14,616 bases of DNA, taken from Candidatus Altimarinota bacterium (GTDB lineage: Bacteria; Patescibacteriota; Gracilibacteria; UM-FILTER-43-11). The notes under the pieces are model-generated. The model ran no database searches and had not been told where the DNA came from. It was given only the letters and a program-made list of their open reading frames with translations. Location: positions 1-14,616 of the forward strand of contig JAOZLT010000004.1 in assembly GCA_029934675.1 (NCBI GenBank), in the 5' to 3' direction. This document shows, piece after piece, positions 1 to 8,900 of this stretch. The stretch's first letter is position 1, and every line of letters begins with the position of its first letter. The position numbers and the translations under genes are program-made.

Positions 1-157
1 TATTATATTCATTAAATCATTACCGCTCGTTCAGAATGACAAAGTTGGGGTGGTTATTATATTCATTAAATCATTACCGCTCGTTCAGAATGACAAAGTT
101 GGGGTGGTTATTATATTCATTAAATCATTACCGCTCGTTCAGAATGATAAGGGTGGG
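1..157. repeat. 54-bp tandem repeat array (three copies, third diverged)
   Basis: Units begin at 1, 55 and 109. The first two are identical over 54 bp; the third matches for about 37 bases and then diverges around 146. Each unit carries the string CGCTCGTTCAGAATGAC. The array touches the window edge, so more copies may lie outside. Reading frames are broken by stops, so it is not coding. A weaker relative of the GAATGACAA...GGGG core is seen at about 561-592. Confidence 0.9.
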
Positions 158-164
158 GTTGTTT

Positions 165-470
165 TTATATTTCATCAAACCAATCTTTTGCCAAATCTTC
201 CCATAGTGGATTATTTTCATTAATTAACTTTTCCTTCTTTTTCCTGGTCCATCCTTTGATTTCTTTTTCACGATCAATCGCATTTAAAATGTATTTATTT
301 TCTTCGTAATAAACCAGTTTAGTTGTTTTATATTTACTGCTAAAAACACCACCTTTTCCTGTTTTATGTTCATATGTGCGGCGTCCGATATCATTGGTCA
401 CTCCAGTATATAGCGTGGTATTGCCTTTGTTTGTCATTATATATGTATAATATACCCTTTCTTCCCACAT
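165..470 (-). CDS. Stand-alone GIY-YIG nuclease-family protein (YhbQ/UPF0213-like), 101 aa
   Basis: Small single-domain member of the GIY-YIG superfamily. Visible motifs, numbered from the chosen start: the GIY strand as YYTYIM (7-12), the YIG strand as YTGVT (21-25), the Arg pair R30/R31 where the family's catalytic arginine sits, the REKEIKGW helix (67-74) whose E68 is the expected metal-binding glutamate, and the family-typical C-terminal NPLWEDL (87-93). Length fits the stand-alone YhbQ type (about 85-100 aa). I start at the ATG at 470. The longer frame begins at a TTG (533) that lies inside a candidate -35 box, and its extra 21 residues do not resemble the family. No Shine-Dalgarno is visible. 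The gene is bracketed by repeats on both sides. Family membership is secure. The cellular role of these small proteins is not settled: a nuclease fold is seen, DNA repair or processing is only suggested. Confidence 0.88.
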   Translation of the reverse strand: MWEERVYYTYIMTNKGNTTLYTGVTNDIGRRTYEHKTGKGGVFSSKYKTTKLVYYEENKYILNAIDREKEIKGWTRKKKEKLINENNPLWEDLAKDWFDEI

Positions 471-504
471 AAATTTAAATTCATTAAATACAAAATAGGT
501 AAGT

Positions 505-533
505 AATGTAAACCGGTGAGTTTCTTGGGTCAA
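505..533 (-). promoter_or_regulatory. Candidate sigma70-type promoter for the GIY-YIG gene
   Basis: On the minus strand, TTGACC (533-528) and TACATT (510-505) are separated by exactly 17 bp. This is 5/6 and 4/6 to the consensus. The start point would fall near 498, giving a leader of about 28 nt to the ATG at 470. The -35 lies in a small inverted repeat (GGTGAG 515-520 with CTCACC 540-545, and CTTG 524-527 with CAAG 531-534). Sequence match only. Confidence 0.4.
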
Positions 534-730
534 GCTTCACTCACCTGCTGATGGCAGACAAATGTTCGAGAATGACAATGGGGGAGGTGAATAGGCGGGA
601 GTTGATGGGCAATAGGAGTGCAGAGCATGGAGAGTGATAGCTATCTGAAGAAGGCAATGTGGGGTGGAATGTTGTGGAAGATGGATGCTTGAAGAATATA
701 AGGGATCAGGAGTTTTTTATCCGCGAAACC

Positions 731-756
731 CATACAATCCAGAAAATCCGCGGTTC
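731..756 (-). repeat. Dispersed GAACC/GGATT repeat, copy 1
   Basis: Read on the minus strand it begins GAACCGCGGATTTT, identical over 14 bases to 11237-11250, and continues with a GGATT-x-x-ATGG pattern also seen there. A GAACCG at 786-791 on the plus strand faces it, forming a 6-bp inverted repeat with 751-756. Confidence 0.7.
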
Positions 757-892
757 TTGCACTAATAATCGATCCACGATACCTAGAACCGGATATTAAG
801 TAAATTAGTTAATGGTGAGACTCACGGGTCAAGCACACCGCCCCAAAAAGGGCGGGCCCAAGAGTGACAATGAAGGAGAAGGAATTCTTGCT

Positions 893-937
893 CTAATAAT
901 TAATCCATATAATCTTTTAATCTGGAAAATTCAGACA
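893..937 (-). repeat. Dispersed GAACC/GGATT repeat, copy 2 (degenerate)
   Basis: On the minus strand the order CTGAA, CAGATTAAAAGATT, ATGGATTAATTATT follows the repeat that flanks the GxxExxY gene (GGATTAAAAGATT at 11803-11815). The GAACC start has decayed to GAATT. Confidence 0.5.
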
Positions 938-1131
938 ATTAAGATAAACTATTTTTCATCATTAGAAAATGACTTATTCCCCACCCAAGAGTTGGAAAAT
1001 CCTAATTGATTAAAGTTAATTCAAACGAAAAATTTCTTGACCCATATTAAGGAGGGGAAATTTCAGACGGGTTATTGACCAAGTACATATTTAAATGTAA
1101 GTTATTTGCGGATACTAAAAATAAAATAAAT

Positions 1132-1626
1132 ATGAATACTAAAAAAGCGTTTACACTTGTTGAGCTGATTATCGTTATTGCAATAGTTGCGATATTGGCT
1201 GGGGCGATTTTTGTTGCTATAGATCCTGCACGTCGGTTACATGAAACTAGAAACGCACGACGTAGTTCAGATGTTTCAACGGTTTTGGATGCTGTAAAAA
1301 AATTCCAATCAGATAATGAAGGAACTCATTATGATGAGATAGCTAACTCAAATGAGGATACTTATTATGCTATTGGTACGGATGGGAATGGATGTAGTGG
1401 AACTTGTGCTGCAGTAACTGTTGATGATGAGTGTATAGATTTTTTGGATATGGGGGGTAATTATTTAGCGATTGTTCCATATGACCCAAAAGACGGTAAT
1501 GAAGGGAATACCCTTTATTATTTTTATCGCTCATCACAAGGTGGATTTACTGTTGGAGCGTGTGCACCGGAAGGGGAGGGACCTGGTGGTGGGGGGACAC
1601 CACCGACTATCTCAGTGACTAGATAA
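1132..1626 (+). CDS. Type IV pilin-like (major/minor pseudopilin) protein, 164 aa
   Basis: Class III signal typical of type IV pilins and pseudopilins: a short basic leader (MNTKKA) followed by FTLVELIIVIAIVAIL, with the conserved Glu at +5 of the mature protein (E11). The residue before the cut site is Ala rather than the usual Gly. The hydrophobic helix spans about 7-28. After it come an Arg/Asp/Ser-rich helix (DPARRLHETRNARRSSDV) and a globular part with four cysteines (C88, C92, C101, C144) that could form two disulphides. The tail is Gly-rich (PGGGG). I prefer the ATG at 1132 over the in-frame TTG at 1075 because pilin leaders are short and the TTG lies in a TTGACC string. No Shine-Dalgarno is close to the ATG. 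The product would need a prepilin peptidase encoded elsewhere. The stop codon is followed at once by the stop of the convergent gene. Pilin class is secure; which pilus or secretion system it joins is unknown. Confidence 0.9.
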   Translation: MNTKKAFTLVELIIVIAIVAILAGAIFVAIDPARRLHETRNARRSSDVSTVLDAVKKFQSDNEGTHYDEIANSNEDTYYAIGTDGNGCSGTCAAVTVDDECIDFLDMGGNYLAIVPYDPKDGNEGNTLYYFYRSSQGGFTVGACAPEGEGPGGGGTPPTISVTR

Positions 1627-4600
1627 TTAACGAACTCGCTCAATCAAAATATGAGAGCCGTCAGCTTCGGTTTCTGTATTTGTAGTACCGTCAATTCTTA
1701 TTAATCTTATCCGTATTTCATCAGTTGCGCTAAATGACCTTATAAGGCTCACATTGCATGAGTTTGATGTAGTTTCTCTTTGATAACAGAGAGATAATGC
1801 GCCGGGAATATCTGCCCATGCAGTAGCTCCTAGTGGGTCTTCTTGTATTCTTATTTCTATTGTTCCACGTGCTGCTCCACCAGTATTTGTTGTATCTGAG
1901 CCAACATTTGCAGAAATTTTGTAAACTCCATCCTGGTTAAATTCCACAGTATTATTAGCAGCAGAGAATGTGTAATCGGCATCAGTAATGGTTTCAGTTG
2001 TAGTATCAAGGTTTAGAGTTATTTCAGTTCCTGTTATTGATACTCCTCCAGTGTCATCGTAAGTATAAAAAACGCTACCGATTCCAATATTTCGGAAGGC
2101 GCCTGCATTATTACTTAATTGCCATATGTTGTCAGTAGCATTGTAGCGAAGTGTACCATCACTATCGCTTCCTTGATTGGCTACAAGATCAACATTTGCT
2201 CCAGCGCCTGCATTGTCATTATCTAATGTAAATACAGCTGAGTTGGTGTGAGGAATTGTTATGTTAGCTGCAGAATTAAAGTCAATAGCGCCTGTTGAAG
2301 TGATTCCGGTAAAGCCCGAAGCAACTCCTCCTGAACTAATATTCCAACTGGACGAATCAACAGTTACTGTATCTCCATTATCACCAATTGTTACCACACC
2401 ATTGGCGTCTAAGGTACCGTTAGCTGTCACATTGTTTGCAATTAGGTTGCCAGTTGCATCTACACTCCAATCGTTACTTGTAATAATGAAATCGCTAGTA
2501 CCGGTATTGATTGTGAAGGCGGCATCAGAGGTGGTTAAGGTGTTATCAGTATCGGTTGTGTAAACTCCTTCAAGATCCTGGCTTGGTCCTGCAGGTCCAT
2601 CATCACCTTTAACGCCTTCTAGTTTGGTAACTACCATCATAGTGTCAGCATAAGCAGTTGCTGCATCGGCAGTAGTTTCTTTACTTAATTGTAATGTTAG
2701 GTAGTCATTTGTAGCTAAAGATACTACAAATGTGGCATTCATTTCGTGTGCAGCATCATACCATGTGTCAATTTCTGATTCACTTCCTGGTATTACGTTT
2801 GTGTCATTCTTTCTTACTTGACCATAAGATCTAACTAGAGCAGAACCGCCGACGCTTACCTGAGTTTTATATGAAACTAAATAAATTCCAGCTTCTTTAA
2901 TATCAATTTGGTCTGTATTTGTATTGTCATGTTCAATTACTGTAGCATCGTTTTCTACATCGGTTGTGTTGAAGGTGATATCAACAAAGGCGTTGGTTAA
3001 TGTGTAGTCGGTTGTTCGGCGTATTTGTGCTGTTGCTAAATTAGTTGTAACAACTCCAGCACCAGTTGCAATGGCTGAAAAACCACCTCCGTCATTACTC
3101 AGCTCCCATTCATTGGTGGTTGCGTTGTATCGAATCGTGCCGTTATTGTCACTGCCCTGATTGGCTACAAGATCAACATTTGTGCCGGCGCCCGCATTAT
3201 CATTGTCTATTGTAAAGATGGCTTCATCTGTACTTCCATCGTTTCCTGCTTCACCTTGAATTCCTTCAAGTTTATGTACGGTAATTACACCGCCAGCTAA
3301 AGTTGAGACAGCATCTGGAGTGCGTTGCATTTGGAGAGTTATAGAATCTCCATCATCTAAATCTATTATGAAAGTTTGGGTTAATTCAGTTTTTATTTCA
3401 TTAGTTTCATCAGTTGTTGTTGTGCTTTCAGAACCATTTATTACAGAAGTATCGTTTAAGCGCACTCTGGCACTGATATCAGAAGTATCGTTATTGCCAG
3501 CTGGATCGTCTATAGAAAAATCATAAGTAACTAAATAGTTTCCATCTACCCCAATATCTATTTGATCTGTATTAGTGTCATCGTGTTGAATTGATGCAGG
3601 AAGGTTTTCCAAGTCTGTTTGGTCGAATGTAACATCAGCCCAAGTTGCTTCAATTGCATAAGTTGTACTTCTGCGGATTTGAAGTGCTGCTGAATCTGTT
3701 GCAACAGTACCACTACCACCAGTACTAATCGCTGCGTAGGCGGCACCGTCATTACTGATTTCCCATTTATTATCTGTTGCATTGTATCGAAGCCCTCCAT
3801 TTAAATCAGTCCCTTGTTCAGCGACAATGGTCACATCTGCGCCGGCACCAGTATTGTCTGAATCTAAGGTTAATGTTGTACCGGTTAAGCTTGGGATAGT
3901 ACTAGTTGCACCGGATAAATCTACAGTTCCTGTAGAAGTGAATCCTGTAAATCCGCTAGCTACACCTGCTGCTGTAATATCCCAAACTGATGAATCTATT
4001 GTTACATTTTCCCCTCCATCACCAATGGTCACTACACCGTTAGCATCAAGTGCCCCGGAAAGTGTTGCGCCACCGGTAATGTTTAAATCATCAGATAATT
4101 GATATTCATTGGCAGTATCATTCCATTGGAATGTTTCCCAGGCTGAACCGTTTCTGCCTATATTTAATATACCGTCGCTATCGGTTGCTACGTGGTCTGC
4201 AGCTATGTAGACTTGGCCAACAACTGCTAAATTACCTTCAGTTCGTACATCATCGCTTAATGTGAACCGTGTGTTAGCGTTATCCCAAAGTAATGATTCA
4301 GCAAGTGCGGTTCCGAATGTTAGGCTTACATTTCCGCCAGTATCATCAGAATCTAGTGTAAATGTGTTTTCACTGGTTCCAACGTCGGTATTTTGGCTGT
4401 GTCCGCCGGCACTTCCGCCTCCTCCACTTCCCCCACCGGTTCTTAGATCTATAATTTGTAATATGTCTGCGTCACCTTCTTGTAAAACGATGTGTGCAAT
4501 AGGGAAACCTACAGTTGCCCATTGTCCTGGAACAGAGTTTACTGCTACGGCATCTGCATCAGCGGCAGCATCTTCCTGAGATGTATATTCACTTGTTGGT

Positions 4601-5799
4601 GGTTTTTGCTGACGCTCCATATGAAGTCCTCCATATATATCACCCCATATAAATATTTTGTGGTATTTACCGTTACCAATTGCAGTGTCACCGCCAGCTC
4701 CGTCATCATAATTCGTATTATCTAATGCTCCATAAGTATTGTAGAAGGCATCTATCATATCATCCGTTGTTGTATCTTTAATTGGGTACGTTATTGTTTC
4801 ATGCATATGAATTACACTACCTACCGTAGTAGAAACTTCCATTCCAGTAGTGCTAAGTGTTATTCCGGATAGATAAATAACTCCATCTACCCTTAATCTA
4901 TTATTAGTATCTCCAATAAAGTTACGGATGTAGTTGGTAAGATTCTCTATATAATAATAGGTAGCAGAACTTGCACTTACTGTTCCAACAAGCACTTCTC
5001 CAATTGGTACATAGTCAAACGCCTGAGTACTTGGGTCTGTTGTGCTTGTTTCTACCGTAGCTGAGCCAGTATCTTCTTTTACATATACATAATTAAGTAC
5101 AGGGTTTGCATCAATTCCTCCTGTTAATGCGATACCAGTAGTAGGACTATCATTAATAGTAAATTCAACATTCTCAATATTAGCTACAAAGTTCGTTCCG
5201 CTAGGATTGTCGTAAGTTAAATATGCAACACTGCTGGTAACGTATTCGCCAAGATCTAATTGAACATCAATTGTATTACGGTTGATTTCATCATTCTGAG
5301 TTGTCGCATCTTCCAAGTCCTGCGCATACTGGGCGCTCATTAAACCTTTTTGTGTAGGGGAGGCTAGTTGAATATCGTCTGTTCCATCTACATGTGATGC
5401 GGCACGTGGTTCCGCGATAGTATCCTTCCAGTTACTTCCATCCCACATATATATAGTGTTAGCTACGGTGTCATAATAAATTTGACCAACAACTGGAGTG
5501 GATGGGGCTGTTGCCAGGTTATCTATAGTTACGTCTTTTAATTGGTTCTGACCTAAGCTTAAATCATTACTAATGTTGAATTGACTTAGATCCCATGAAA
5601 TACTTTCTGGATTTGTTCCACCGAATTCTAGTGAAAGAGCTGTTGCTGTAGTATCGTCATCTGAACCTATTCGGAATATTTCGGAGTCGTTTGTAAGTGT
5701 GTCACTTGAAAAGATAAGTATGGCATGTGCAGGCATTACTGTTGTTAGCAGTATTGCCAGTGTAATTATACCCGATGAGATTTTTTTAAATATTTTCAT
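1627..5799 (-). CDS. Giant secreted modular fibre protein with C1q-like jelly rolls and collagen-like triplets, 1390 aa
   Basis: Signal peptide at 1-26 (cleavage after AHA). In order: a shaft-like module at about 28-78 (I-F-x-S-D... L-x-F-G ... W-D); a GQIYYDTVANTIYMWDGSNW segment (105-124); a phage-tail-fibre-like QLASPTQKGLMSAQ segment (144-157); a unique 165-450 region with a conserved-looking KYHKIFIWGDIYGG stretch; a Gly/Ser linker (455-467); shaft modules (480-630); then three copies of an L-D-x-D-N-x-G-A-G-A / RYNAT-x-N-x-W module (about 643-695, 861-914, 1189-1241). Domains at about 700-846, 915-1062 and 1242-1390 look like C1q/TNF-type jelly rolls (GIYLVSY, DYLTLQL, then a closing V-x-K-L-E-G in the first two). 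The first two are followed by four Gly-X-Y triplets each (GIQGEAGNDG, GVKGDDGPAG). Only two cysteines are seen (C1338, C1348). No sortase motif and no C-terminal membrane helix. Trimeric fibre architecture is inference from C1q-like folds. No clear promoter; it may be read with the 5912-9409 gene 112 bp upstream. Domain calls are by eye. Confidence 0.85.
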   Translation of the reverse strand: MKIFKKISSGIITLAILLTTVMPAHAILIFSSDTLTNDSEIFRIGSDDDTTATALSLEFGGTNPESISWDLSQFNISNDLSLGQNQLKDVTIDNLATAPSTPVVGQIYYDTVANTIYMWDGSNWKDTIAEPRAASHVDGTDDIQLASPTQKGLMSAQYAQDLEDATTQNDEINRNTIDVQLDLGEYVTSSVAYLTYDNPSGTNFVANIENVEFTINDSPTTGIALTGGIDANPVLNYVYVKEDTGSATVETSTTDPSTQAFDYVPIGEVLVGTVSASSATYYYIENLTNYIRNFIGDTNNRLRVDGVIYLSGITLSTTGMEVSTTVGSVIHMHETITYPIKDTTTDDMIDAFYNTYGALDNTNYDDGAGGDTAIGNGKYHKIFIWGDIYGGLHMERQQKPPTSEYTSQEDAAADADAVAVNSVPGQWATVGFPIAHIVLQEGDADILQIIDLRTGGGSGGGGSAGGHSQNTDVGTSENTFTLDSDDTGGNVSLTFGTALAESLLWDNANTRFTLSDDVRTEGNLAVVGQVYIAADHVATDSDGILNIGRNGSAWETFQWNDTANEYQLSDDLNITGGATLSGALDANGVVTIGDGGENVTIDSSVWDITAAGVASGFTGFTSTGTVDLSGATSTIPSLTGTTLTLDSDNTGAGADVTIVAEQGTDLNGGLRYNATDNKWEISNDGAAYAAISTGGSGTVATDSAALQIRRSTTYAIEATWADVTFDQTDLENLPASIQHDDTNTDQIDIGVDGNYLVTYDFSIDDPAGNNDTSDISARVRLNDTSVINGSESTTTTDETNEIKTELTQTFIIDLDDGDSITLQMQRTPDAVSTLAGGVITVHKLEGIQGEAGNDGSTDEAIFTIDNDNAGAGTNVDLVANQGSDNNGTIRYNATTNEWELSNDGGGFSAIATGAGVVTTNLATAQIRRTTDYTLTNAFVDITFNTTDVENDATVIEHDNTNTDQIDIKEAGIYLVSYKTQVSVGGSALVRSYGQVRKNDTNVIPGSESEIDTWYDAAHEMNATFVVSLATNDYLTLQLSKETTADAATAYADTMMVVTKLEGVKGDDGPAGPSQDLEGVYTTDTDNTLTTSDAAFTINTGTSDFIITSNDWSVDATGNLIANNVTANGTLDANGVVTIGDNGDTVTVDSSSWNISSGGVASGFTGITSTGAIDFNSAANITIPHTNSAVFTLDNDNAGAGANVDLVANQGSDSDGTLRYNATDNIWQLSNNAGAFRNIGIGSVFYTYDDTGGVSITGTEITLNLDTTTETITDADYTFSAANNTVEFNQDGVYKISANVGSDTTNTGGAARGTIEIRIQEDPLGATAWADIPGALSLCYQRETTSNSCNVSLIRSFSATDEIRIRLIRIDGTTNTETEADGSHILIERVR

Positions 5800-5911
5800 T
5801 TTTCTATTAATTTCTTTGTTGGTTTGGGTTTGTTGTTGTTATTAATTAACGCGGTTACGCCCCCCTCCTTCGCCAAGGCTTCGGCGGGGAACGTTTTGTG
5901 CCAATTAATTA
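5800..5911 (-). other. Leader of the 1390-aa gene with GC-rich palindromic element A
   Basis: A 112-bp gap between two co-directional genes. Positions about 5861-5892 are sharply GC-rich and hold GCCAAGGCTTCG (5872-5883), with small internal palindromes (CCTT/AAGG; CGCC/GGCG). The same 12-mer occurs at 9352-9363 within the next gene upstream, and a relative forms part of the right-hand array. No T-run follows, so it is not a convincing terminator. No Shine-Dalgarno precedes the ATG at 5799. Confidence 0.6.
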
Positions 5912-8900
5912 TTAGTTGTCATAATCCAACTCAACAAAACCAACATAAGCACCATCGTCTTTAGTCGTTAACATATAGATTCTAATTTCGATGATATCAC
6001 CTGCATCCAAAGCACTAGCTCCTGTACAACCAGTTTCGATGGCTGCTTCGGTAAGAGTTAATGTGGACCAGGCGTTATTTGTGATATTGTCCGCGTCGTC
6101 GTCGTTATCAATAGCACATTGTGTAGAGTTTGTTATGTTATATAATTCAACTCCAACCGCATTTTCGCCTACGTCGTTTACTGCAGTTTTGAATCTTAAA
6201 TCCAAATCATTAGGGTCATCAAAATCATCAGGTAATTGAGTTCGTATAATCATTATTACATCCTGATCACCGTTTTTACCTGTGGTCCATTGATATGCAT
6301 TACCTTCGGTAGCGTCATCAATTGTTTCTAATGTTCCTTCAGCATTTGTTTTGTCGTAAATAACTTCTGAATATTCAGGATACCAATGAAGTGTTTCTGA
6401 ATTTGTTGTAGTTACAGACCATGTACCAGGTGTACCTATTGTTGTACAAACATAAAGAACGTTTTCAGTAGTATCTAATACAATCTCATTTACCGTTGTA
6501 CAAGCAGCCGCAGCTTCGTCAGCTACTTCTCTTATTCGGAATGAGCTAGTGCCAGATAAGTTTACAACTCCTGTTGATGTTAATCCGGTAAATCCAGAAC
6601 CAACACCAGCAGCAGATACGTCCCATGTGTCACTGTTTATTACTACGTCGTTTGCAGTAATGCTTACAACACCTGCACCAGCACCAGCATTTGTAGCAGA
6701 TAAGGTTAAGGTTTTATCAGCAGCATCATTTGCAGTAACTGTGAAGTTAGCATCATCAGTACCATCAACTGAAACAGTTGAGCCATCTAGTGTAAATGCA
6801 CCAGAATTAATATCAACAGCTCCTGTTGTAGTAATGTCTACTTCAGCAGCATTACCAGCAATATTTACACCACTTGCACCATCTACAGTAATTGCACCGG
6901 ATGATGTAGTAAAATTAGAAGCAGCAGCACCATCTAGAGATATTGCACCTGTTGAATCAACGGCAACTCCTCCAGTTCCTGCATTAATATCAATTCCACC
7001 AGCTGCATTACTTGCAGTGATTTGCACTGCGTCAGCAACTGCTTCTGCTCCATTTACAACTACAGAATTAGTAGTTGCGCTTAAAGTTAAGTCACCAGCA
7101 GATGTTGTTATATTGGAAGCGGCAGCACCATCGATAGAAAACGAAGATGTTGTATCTAATGTATAAGTTGCTGAACCTATATCAATAGCAGCACCTGTAT
7201 TTAATATATCAATATCATTAGTGCCATCACCTGTTAAGGCTAGTATTCCACCATCAGCAGTTAATCCAATACTTGAACCACCTAGGGTTAAACCAGCATC
7301 AGAATCAATGCCAACTGCACCAGTAGCATCAACGTCAAATGTACCACTTGCTGTTAATGTATTGTCTGCATCTGCACCATATACAGCTTCAAAATCTGGA
7401 GTTGCACTACCCGCAAGGGATGTCCACGTACCAGGGTTACCAGTTGCTGTACAAACGTATGTTGTATTATCAGTGGTGTTATAGAAAATATCACCTTCTG
7501 TACAAGGGGCTGGGTTAGCGCCGCCTTGATGTAGGGCTAAACGACTTGATCCACTGAAATCAATTATTCCGGTAGAAGTAATGCCTGTGAAGCCTGTAGC
7601 TACACCAGCAGAACTGATGTTCCATGTGTCTGATCCGATAGTCACATAACCTGCACCAGCACCTGCATTTGTAGCAGATAAGGTTAAGGTTTTATCTGCG
7701 GCATCGTTAGTAGTGATTGTGAAGTTTGAATTGTCAGTGCCATCAACTGAAACAGTTGAACCATCCAGTGTAAATGCACCAGAATTGATATCAACAGCGT
7801 CTGTTGTAGTTATATCTACTTCAGCTGCGTTACCTGCAATATTTACACCGTCTGCACCATCTAATGTAAGTGCACCAGCAGCTGTTGTGAAAGCAGATGC
7901 TGTAGCTGCGTCGATATCTATTCCACCTGCTGTAGCGTTAATATCAATAGCATCGGTACCAGTACCTGCTGATTGCAGTACTAAGCTAGCGTCATTTGCC
8001 CCAGTTACTTCAACAGTCAAATCATCTGCAGCTCCATCGGAAGCTAAACTGATATTTGAAGCTGTACCAGCACCATCGATAGAGAACGAGCTAGTGGTGT
8101 CTAAGGTAAAAGTTGCGGAATTTATATCAACAAGAGCGCCAGTACTAGTAATATCTACTTCTTGACCTGTGCCATCGATATTTATTCCATCACCACCGCT
8201 AACTGTGATTGCGCCAGCAGAAGTAGTAAAGTTAGAAGCGGCAGCACCATCTAATGAAATGCCCTGATTTGTGGAATCAATAGTGATGTTGTCATCTATG
8301 TTGATATCTAAACCACCGGCAGATGCATTGATTATAATTGCATCGTTTACATTAGTACCTGCTGATTGCAGTACTAAGCTAGCGTCATTTGCTCCAGTTA
8401 CTTCAACAGTCAAATCATCAGCATTTGCAGTTGAAGCTAAACTGATGTTAGAAGGAGCTCCAATGGCATCAATAGAAATTGCACCACCATCTGAAGTATC
8501 AATTGCGATTCCACCGGTGCCTGCATCTACATCAATACCACCAGCAGCATTAGTTGCCTGGATTTGTATTGCGTCTGCAACGGCTTCACCACCATCGACA
8601 AGAACTGATCCAGCTTGTGAATCAACAGTGATATCGCCAGCAGTAGTAACGAATTCGGAAGCAGCGCCACCACCGATATGAACGGAGGTAGAACTATCTA
8701 AGGCAAATGCACCTGTAGCATCCCAATCAACTATCAAGGAATCGATATCGATTGTATTACCGCCAAGGTCATCAAATCCGATAAGCACTGATCCTCCATT
8801 GGCTTGTAATTCGAAAAGATCATCACCAGCAGCAGCAGCTCTAATCTCTACTGCTTCATCGTCACCACCATTTACTAAGATCTCACGATCATTAGCGGTT

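Larger units (their letters stand above)
534..1074. other. Gene-poor repeat-rich gap
   Basis: No convincing gene. A 65-codon frame at 812-1009 is built largely from repeat sequence. What is visible: a degenerate copy of the GAATGACAA element at 561-592; minus-strand copies of the GAACC-GATT-GGATT repeat at 731-756 and 893-937; a degenerate direct repeat (752-778 versus 881-907, shared core CTAATAAT); a second copy at 816-841 of the GGTGAG...GGGTCAAGC string found at 515-535; a GC hairpin CCGCCC/GGGCGG at 838-855; and a strong GGAGG string at 1051-1055 that sits too far from any start to serve the pilin gene. Confidence 0.7.

Noticed and set aside
812..1009. 65-codon plus-strand frame
   Set aside because: It is composed of repeat sequence and a GC hairpin, has no recognisable motif, and has no ribosome binding site.
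1049..1077. Shine-Dalgarno AAGGAGGGG serving a TTG start of the pilin at 1075
   Set aside because: The spacer of about 18 nt is too long, and the resulting leader would be atypically long for a prepilin. The ATG at 1132 is preferred.
5861..5892. Terminator after the 1165-aa gene
   Set aside because: GC-rich with small palindromes but no T-run on the minus strand, and it matches a repeat found inside coding sequence.
6549..8681. Long plus-strand frames opposite the 1165-aa gene (up to 205 codons)
   Set aside because: They are antisense shadows of Asp/Ala/Gly/Thr-rich repeats; composition (Val/Pro/Ala/Ser) is what the reverse complement of such codons gives. The same holds for plus-strand frames opposite the 1390-aa, cohesin and dockerin genes.
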